Both the position numbers and the translations under genes were made by a program. Shown here one piece after another: positions 14,585 to 19,660 of a DNA stretch of 19,660 bases. Below the pieces are notes generated by a model. It ran no database searches and was not told the DNA's origin. It was given only the letters and a program-made list of their open reading frames with translations. The stretch covers positions 1-19,660 of the forward strand of contig JAMPAW010000059.1 of NCBI GenBank assembly GCA_023666975.1, given 5' to 3'. The stretch comes from Clostridium sp. GTDB taxonomy: Bacteria > Bacillota_A > Clostridia > Lachnospirales > Lachnospiraceae. Position 1 is the first letter of the stretch. Each line of letters begins with the position of its first letter.

Positions 14585-15625
14585 TTATATACCCATTATT
14601 GCATTTCCAATTATGGATAACAAAGCTACACGATTTCTTAACACCTCGGTCCTTCGTTCATTGGATAAATCATAGGGATACTTAACAGCAAGATTATCTG
14701 AAACAATGTGTAAATATGAATATTCTACTCCTGCTTTTTGCGCCGCATATGCCATATGACCTATTTCTGGATCAATAAATGATACCTTAGATTTATTTTT
14801 CGAAACCCATTCATTGGTTTCTTGCAATACTGACGGAACCGTTATATGTATCCCCCGCTTCACTTTATTGCAAGTTATATCATCAAAAACATTATTCCAT
14901 CTAATTATTTCGCCATTTGGTAGTATACTACTGTTCCCAGTCGCAATCACCTCATTTGGAGTAAATTCATCAACAAGCGTACCAAGTTTACCAGAATATA
15001 TTATTCTTTTTATTCCTAACTCTGATAAATATGTAACTATACGCCCTGCTATTTCTCCCCAAAAAGTATGTTTACATCCTAAAAGTATCGCTTTCCCTGA
15101 TTTAATTCTTATTGATTTGTACAGAAAATTCCCATTCCCCTGCCAGCATTTATCTTCAGAAAGAAATTCAAGGCCTTCGACATAACCCATAATAACAGTA
15201 TCAACACGGGGGATATTTTTAAGAGTAGAATCTTCTAATGCCTGCCAGCATTCTATTTCTGTAGGTAGCTGACTGCGAATACTTATGTTTTTATTGTACA
15301 TACACATATATGATTTGATAATATTACTAAAATGAAAAATATAATCTATACCAGGAAAACAATCCAATTCTGCATTTTTCCCATCAAGAGTAACCGTTGG
15401 TCTCATGTAATTAAATAATTTATTTCCCTTTTCGATAGATGATATATTGTTGTTACGATTAAAGTATCCTATAATATTTATATTTTTTATACTCTCCGAT
15501 TTTAGTAAAGGATGGACTTTTAATTTCAAATAGCCATACAAAGAATTTCCCATAGAATGCTCAGCAGCCAAAATTTCAATCGGGTCAAAATAGTTGTCTT
15601 TATTAGGAAAAGGGTAGTTATACAT
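14585..15625 (-). CDS. Nucleoside-phosphorylase-like (PNP_UDP_1 superfamily) protein with extra N-terminal half
   Basis: A 346-residue soluble protein. Residues ~175-340 have the pattern of the nucleoside phosphorylase/nucleosidase fold: KAILLGCKHTF, then GIKRIIYSGKLGTLVDEF with the GxLG turn followed by VIATGNSSI, then FIDPEIGHMAYAA (D285, E287), and HIVSDNL with S309-D310. These occupy the places of the substrate-binding D-x-E segment and the SD turn of the family. Residues 1-170 are not recognised. Start: ATG 15625 has AGGAGG 7 nt before it; the ATG at 15676 has no ribosome binding site. Such domains cleave or phosphorolyse nucleosides and appear as effectors in conflict systems. It is on the same strand as the HD-PRTase operon but 500 bp downstream, with its own possible -10 box. 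The assignment is by pattern and needs a profile search. Confidence 0.7.
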   Translation of the reverse strand: MYNYPFPNKDNYFDPIEILAAEHSMGNSLYGYLKLKVHPLLKSESIKNINIIGYFNRNNNISSIEKGNKLFNYMRPTVTLDGKNAELDCFPGIDYIFHFSNIIKSYMCMYNKNISIRSQLPTEIECWQALEDSTLKNIPRVDTVIMGYVEGLEFLSEDKCWQGNGNFLYKSIRIKSGKAILLGCKHTFWGEIAGRIVTYLSELGIKRIIYSGKLGTLVDEFTPNEVIATGNSSILPNGEIIRWNNVFDDITCNKVKRGIHITVPSVLQETNEWVSKNKSKVSFIDPEIGHMAYAAQKAGVEYSYLHIVSDNLAVKYPYDLSNERRTEVLRNRVALLSIIGNAIMGI

Positions 15626-15641
15626 AATAAGCCCTCCTATT

Positions 15642-15663
15642 ATTATATTGTCATAGTCACTAT
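15642..15663 (-). promoter_or_regulatory. Possible -10 box and small operator before the phosphorylase-like gene
   Basis: Minus strand TATAAT (15647-15642) is present, without a clear -35 box. An 11-bp perfect odd palindrome ATAGTCACTAT (15653-15663) overlaps the spacer and could bind a regulator. Confidence 0.35.
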
Positions 15664-15676
15664 TTACTGTTTCCAC

Positions 15677-16125
15677 AGGTTAAACATTTGTTAATCAGTT
15701 ATTGTCATAATCGTACTTGATATTACGAATCTATAAGTTAAACGATATGCTTCTGTATAAGTAGTCCTTCCCATATTAATACTTTCACACAACGCCCTTA
15801 TAAAACATCCATACTAACGAAGGCCTATTGTATTATAATAGTTACCGCCATCGGTTTGTTTATTTTCTTTCATCTGTTTATAATTTCCAACCGCTGTTTT
15901 TCCACCTGATTATATATACTCTGCTCCATCTTCTTACAATCAATGGCTTTTCTGGCTATACAGCCTCTCCACAACGAAAATATCTTGCCAATTCTGTAAT
16001 TTTTTCAATTATATCCATATCATACATAAAAGTATCTGCAGATATTCTGTTTCTACACTAACTATATTTGCTTGAGTTTAAGTAAATTAGATAATAATTT
16101 TTCAATATCCGCATACCCAAAATTG
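15677..16125 (-). pseudogene. Gene-free 450 bp with decayed coding remnants
   Basis: No intact gene is seen between the phosphorylase-like and HD-PRTase genes. Two protein-like pieces occur on the minus strand. One begins MDIIEKITELARYFRCGEAV at 16018, stops at TAG (15958), and continues in another frame as ARKAIDCKKMEQSIYNQVEK to 15870. The other, ALCESINMGRTTYTEAYRLT, runs from about 15797 to a TAA at 15691. They could be pieces of one small lost gene. The second recalls the C-terminal part of ImmA/IrrE-type proteins only vaguely. Confidence 0.4.
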
Positions 16126-18828
16126 CTACTTCTTTGTCCTTGAAAACAAGGGAATCCAATTCATACCATCCACTTTACCACCCTCGCACCAAAATGCTGT
16201 AATCGTATATGTTGGAACACTAGACTGCAACACAACCATCTGTTGCGCATCACTATAACCGAGGGTTGATTCCTTCACCCTTTCTAACGACCAATTTTCC
16301 TTATATAATTCACCTGCTTTTTTCACAGAACTTAATATTTGGAAACCGACATAGTCTAATGCCTCTTTTACGATAGTCCTTTCATCCTCATCCTCAAAAA
16401 TAGAATTCTCAGTGTCAAATATTTTGACTTGCATATTGTTAACATAACGAATATTTTTCAAAGGCATTCCAAATTCAGCAGCATTTCTATTTATGAAATC
16501 ACGATTATCATCATTGAAGCATATGTATGCTATACTAATCTGACGCTTTTTCAACTTTTCTATTTCTCTTGGACTTAACGGCTTAACATGTGATTCATCT
16601 GTCAAGCGTTGTTCTCTGGGAACACCCATATATTCCTGAAAAATTGAACTGACCTGCATACCTGAGTATGCTCCATCATCAAACAGCACCACAGTATCAC
16701 CTGTCGCACTTCTTTTTATTGCATCCTGTAAAGAATCATAAATTTCAAATTTATCGCCAGGAATGTCATTAAAATAATATAACATATGGAAGGCACTATC
16801 TTTTTTCCCTCCCAAAGGACACAAATACACTTTTTCTGTATCCTTAAAAATATCTTCTATTCCCTGTACAAAACATTTCCGGTTAATATAAATACCATTT
16901 TTTAAAATCTTCAAGATGCCACAAATTAATTTTTTACACTTTTCCATATCCATTTCTATTCTAAGAAACTGTGTCAAAAAGGAATATATTTTTTCCTCTG
17001 TTATTTCTCCCCCTTGTGCACCTTCAAACGTCTGATACTTTTTATAGACATCTTTAATCTCACTTGAACAATCTGCCAGGAGAATATCCTTCACCAGCAT
17101 CAAAGCATCATCATAAAACCCTTTATATAACAATTCCCTTTTTTGTTTTTTCAGTTCTTTCATAGGAACTTTTGAACATATAGCCGCCTTATCTCCTAAC
17201 ACTATTTTATATTTTTTGTATAATGCTTTTTGCAGTGCAAAGAAAGCCAAAACCCTATTATTACAATCCGTTACCAAATACTGCTCTTTATTTCTACTCT
17301 CTTTGCTCTCTATCCATGTACCAGCTTGAAAAATTTGCGAAGCGGCTTTTACCTCTCCATTTCCATAACTAATTGTCGCATCTGGAATTGAATCTCCTAC
17401 TGACACTTTAGGAAATTCCATTATCATAAAATCTGCATTCTTTGTATTTTCTTTACCCAATATCCCACAAATTCTCTCATATTGGGCTAAGGACTCTCTT
17501 TCTATCATCTGAATGCTTTTAAGTCTATGTAGCATAAAAAAATCTTTTTCAAATTCATAGCCTAATTTGTCATCAAGCTGTGTAACAAGATTTTTTTCTA
17601 TGGAACCCGAGCGTTTCATTAAAAACCTGAAATTAATTTTATCAAGCTTATCGGTTTCCCTCTTTAAATCTGCCTTATTTACATCCGAAATACCAGAAAA
17701 AACGTCAACACAATTATAGCCAAATGCATCATCTGTCGTCAATAATATATCTGAAAAATTGACTACACCAGACACTCTCAGCTTATCCAATCCTTCTAAA
17801 ACTTTTCTAAACATCGTTTCTGCTGTACGTACTTTTTGATGATAATATACACTATTATACATTATCGATCGTGCCATTAATAATTGATTTAGTGCTTCAA
17901 TTGCAGATGACTTTATAATCGGATAGTAAAAATCCCCATTCCGTTCTTCTTCCCATAATTTTGTATTATGTAATTTTTCCGGCAATTCCCCTTTTTCTAT
18001 TCCTAATTTATGTATCAATCTAAAAATATCCACAGCCACAGGCACATTCGTCGCATGCGAGTCCCTCTTTAAGTAATCACATTTGTCAGCATCCACCGGC
18101 CCATTAATTATCTGAAAAAATGGTAATATCTCCTCATTATTTGCCTGCCCTAATATGAGACAGGAAATATACTCTGTTATTTCCGTTATATCTTCCTGCG
18201 TATTTATCTTTATGCCATCTAGTGCAGGTGCAACTTTTTTCAGTAATTTTCCTACACCAGGAGAATTTACGATCATTATACTTATCAACTCATGCAACGA
18301 GACATTGTCATCAATCGCTTTACTAAACTCTGTCAACGCAGACTTTACCTCTTTATATCGTTTTCCCTGCTCATATTCGGTAAAAAACTTTTCAGAAGCA
18401 TGGCTGAAATACATATGCCCTGCATCATGAAAGAGCGCAGCTAATCTTACAATTTGGACAAAATCATATTTACCCGGTCTTTTATCCAATTGTTTTTCTA
18501 TAATCCTCGCCATTTCATTAGACAAATAAAAAGCGCCTATTGTATGAGAGAATCTTGAATAATCTGCATTGCAATATACGTAACTGGCTAACCCCAACTG
18601 TTTAATTTTTCTTAGCCTCTGAATCAGAGGACTATCCAGCAGTACGATTTCCCCTACATTAAATTCAACCGGCCCCCAAATCGAATCAAATATTTCTTTC
18701 GGCTCATTTTTCAAAAAATCCTCACCTAGATTTTCAATATACGATGTCAGCATTATTTCCGAGAAATGATCCACTTCCTTTTGGATAACCTGTATCTCCT
18801 CATTTTGCAACAACTCCTGTACCTTCAT
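16126..18828 (-). CDS. SAMHD1/YwfO-type HD dNTPase domain fused to a phosphoribosyltransferase-like domain
   Basis: A 900-residue protein. Residues ~45-460 are an HD phosphohydrolase of the SAMHD1/YwfO (COG1078) type. All expected residues are present: DSPLIQRLRKIKQLG (65-79), SRFSHTIGA with R92 and H95, LFHDAGHMYFSH with H134-D135 and H143, HE at 179-180, and DADKCDYLKRD (246-256) with D248 as the metal ligand and K249, Y252 and D256 matching SAMHD1 substrate contacts. Residues ~480-640 form a linker with helical segments. Residues ~645-830 contain a phosphoribosyltransferase-like core: GDTVVLFDDGAYSGMQ (710-725) is the PRPP-binding-type signature with D717-D718, and IYINRKCF and the ISIAYICFNDD strand lie around it. 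It may correspond to the PRTase-CE type described in conflict-system genomics. The start at 18828 has GGAG 6 nt upstream, 25 nt after the preceding gene. Confidence 0.87.
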   Translation of the reverse strand: MKVQELLQNEEIQVIQKEVDHFSEIMLTSYIENLGEDFLKNEPKEIFDSIWGPVEFNVGEIVLLDSPLIQRLRKIKQLGLASYVYCNADYSRFSHTIGAFYLSNEMARIIEKQLDKRPGKYDFVQIVRLAALFHDAGHMYFSHASEKFFTEYEQGKRYKEVKSALTEFSKAIDDNVSLHELISIMIVNSPGVGKLLKKVAPALDGIKINTQEDITEITEYISCLILGQANNEEILPFFQIINGPVDADKCDYLKRDSHATNVPVAVDIFRLIHKLGIEKGELPEKLHNTKLWEEERNGDFYYPIIKSSAIEALNQLLMARSIMYNSVYYHQKVRTAETMFRKVLEGLDKLRVSGVVNFSDILLTTDDAFGYNCVDVFSGISDVNKADLKRETDKLDKINFRFLMKRSGSIEKNLVTQLDDKLGYEFEKDFFMLHRLKSIQMIERESLAQYERICGILGKENTKNADFMIMEFPKVSVGDSIPDATISYGNGEVKAASQIFQAGTWIESKESRNKEQYLVTDCNNRVLAFFALQKALYKKYKIVLGDKAAICSKVPMKELKKQKRELLYKGFYDDALMLVKDILLADCSSEIKDVYKKYQTFEGAQGGEITEEKIYSFLTQFLRIEMDMEKCKKLICGILKILKNGIYINRKCFVQGIEDIFKDTEKVYLCPLGGKKDSAFHMLYYFNDIPGDKFEIYDSLQDAIKRSATGDTVVLFDDGAYSGMQVSSIFQEYMGVPREQRLTDESHVKPLSPREIEKLKKRQISIAYICFNDDNRDFINRNAAEFGMPLKNIRYVNNMQVKIFDTENSIFEDEDERTIVKEALDYVGFQILSSVKKAGELYKENWSLERVKESTLGYSDAQQMVVLQSSVPTYTITAFWCEGGKVDGMNWIPLFSRTKK

Positions 18829-18853
18829 AACCTTCTCCTAATACACATATATT

Positions 18854-19240
18854 CTATATATGTGCAGCATCACAAAATACTTTTGTAATCTCTGTAATAA
18901 ACATATCAGATATACCTAATTCCTCATCCTCTAAAACCATTTTGACCCGTTCCGGTTCCATCTGTATTGTTGCGACCTCTAAATTAGGATTTTTCAAGGA
19001 AATCCGGTCACCATTAGCCTGCATAATTGCATCCGCAAAATCTCTTTGCCCTCCATTCAGAAAAATCATGCCAATATCGGACAGGCCTTCATCCAACTCG
19101 TCTTCGTGTTCAAAGAAATATATTTTCATTGCCTGTATACCATTTTTATAATCCCTCGTTTTAAATGGTATGCTGTTTTTGCCCATTACTTTTAATTTTG
19201 CTAAAAACTTATCAGCAAATAGAATTTCATTCATATACAT
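18854..19240 (-). CDS. Small acidic protein at the head of the HD-PRTase operon
   Basis: A 128-residue soluble protein, not recognised. It begins MYMNEILFADKFLAKLKVMG; the middle is acidic (FEHEDELDEGLSDIG), followed by FLNGGQRDFADAIM and a C-terminal amphipathic region ending CDAAHI. ATG 19240 is chosen: AAGGA lies about 6 nt upstream, while the upstream ATG (19279) lacks a ribosome binding site. The stop is 25 nt before the HD-PRTase start, so they are almost surely one operon. A fast co-expressed small partner such as an inhibitor, antitoxin or adaptor of the enzyme is plausible; nothing in the sequence proves this. Confidence 0.8.
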   Translation of the reverse strand: MYMNEILFADKFLAKLKVMGKNSIPFKTRDYKNGIQAMKIYFFEHEDELDEGLSDIGMIFLNGGQRDFADAIMQANGDRISLKNPNLEVATIQMEPERVKMVLEDEELGISDMFITEITKVFCDAAHI

Positions 19241-19341
19241 GGCTTTTCCTTCCTCTTCTCCTATAAAACTATTCTGCAACTATAAATACCAGAACCATCT
19301 TTACCAGAGTTCCTATAAATCTATTAATTTGTTCTTTGATT

Positions 19342-19347
19342 ATTATA
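19342..19347 (-). promoter_or_regulatory. Possible -10 box of the HD-PRTase operon
   Basis: Minus strand TATAAT (19347-19342) lies about 100 nt before ATG 19240. At 17-bp spacing there is only TATGGT (19370-19365) as a weak -35. The leader also carries an imperfect direct repeat TCTGGTAAAGA / TCTGGTATTTA. Confidence 0.35.
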
Positions 19348-19373
19348 ACCAATATATGTATCTTACCATAATA

Positions 19374-19410
19374 ACAAAAAAAGAACAACTACCAAATCTC
19401 CAGAGTTTGG
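19374..19410 (-). terminator. Terminator of the right-edge Big_2 gene
   Basis: Stem CCAAA / TTTGG with an inner CTC / GAG (19392-19410) is followed on the minus strand by TAGTTGTTC and seven T. It ends transcription arriving from the right before the HD-PRTase operon. Confidence 0.7.
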
Positions 19411-19445
19411 GATCGTTTTACTCACAACTCTTTCCTTGTCCCATC

Positions 19446-19660
19446 TCACTCAACTACCACCTTCACCTTCTTCTTCATGCCATTAGCCGTTACCGTGATT
19501 GTCGCCTTACCCGCTTTGAGTGTCTTTATTTTCCCGTCTTTTGTTACTTTGGCCACTTTCCTGTTATTGGAAGCATATTTGATTTTCCCCAAAGGCCTCA
19601 CGGTGACCTTCAGTTTATATGTTTCACCTGCGTTCAGATGAATCCCTCTTTTCGGAGAAT
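19446..19660 (-). CDS. Big_2 (Ig-like) domain surface protein, C-terminal part
   Basis: Open at the right edge; about 70 C-terminal residues are visible and no start is in the window. The reading frame runs from the edge to a TGA at 19448-19446. The pattern SPKRGIHLNAGETYKLKVTV, then KYASNNRKVAKVTKDGKIKTL, then AGKATITVTANGMKKKVKVV is a complete bacterial Ig-like domain group 2: a polar start, a W/Y-S-N turn, the VAKV...GKI...AGKATITV core and a lysine-rich last strand. Such domains occur as repeats in secreted or surface-attached proteins of Clostridia. It resembles the domain at the end of the broken gene at 13897 in character. Confidence 0.85.
   Translation of the reverse strand, partial: SPKRGIHLNAGETYKLKVTVRPLGKIKYASNNRKVAKVTKDGKIKTLKAGKATITVTANGMKKKVKVVVE

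Noticed and set aside
14813..15185. 123-codon plus-strand frame
   Set aside because: Antisense to the phosphorylase-like gene, without ribosome binding site or recognisable motif.
1..19660. CRISPR array, tRNA or rRNA genes
   Set aside because: No regularly spaced direct repeats and no cloverleaf or rRNA-like conserved stretches were seen on either strand.

Overview
The window looks like a chromosomal segment of a Gram-positive gut-type Clostridia, most likely Lachnospiraceae. This rests on the gene families (VanW and VanZ proteins, a PF09826-type beta-propeller anti-sigma candidate, a DUF4143 ATPase, Big_2 surface proteins), on strong GGAGG-type ribosome binding sites, on a TTG start and on clear sigma-A promoters. 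The family names come from my reading of motifs; no database search was run.

Left part, about 1-12600, with ordinary base composition. On the minus strand a VanW cell-envelope protein is translationally coupled (ATGA) to an AIR-synthase-like protein that runs off the left edge. A 37-residue membrane peptide faces a divergent membrane-anchored protein only 30 bp away. Next come a plus-strand ECF sigma factor and its coupled membrane beta-propeller protein, again joined by ATGA, which form a sigma/anti-sigma pair. Convergent to these are a AAA_14/DUF4143 ATPase and a 917-residue Sel1/TPR protein, each with a readable promoter. A MATE exporter follows. It is bracketed by two copies of a roughly 110-bp structured repeat, and one copy forms an apparent attenuator in its leader. 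A VanZ-like membrane protein with promoter and terminator closes this part.

Right part, about 12700-19450, visibly richer in A+T and accessory in character. It holds an unrecognised 243-residue protein; a divergent short plus-strand gene with a near-consensus promoter and a start codon inside a hairpin; the frameshifted remains of a Big_2 surface-protein gene; a nucleoside-phosphorylase-like protein; 450 bp of apparently decayed sequence; a 900-residue fusion of an intact SAMHD1/YwfO-type HD dNTPase domain with a phosphoribosyltransferase-like domain; and a small acidic protein that starts that operon. A second Big_2 protein runs off the right edge.

The most interesting unit is the minus-strand cluster 19240-14585 (small protein, HD-PRTase, phosphorylase-like protein). 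All recognised domains act on nucleotides, bases or PRPP, and the cluster is an AT-rich insert between Big_2 surface genes, one of them broken. I infer a candidate nucleotide-depletion or nucleotide-signalling conflict (anti-phage) system. The sequence does not prove a function.
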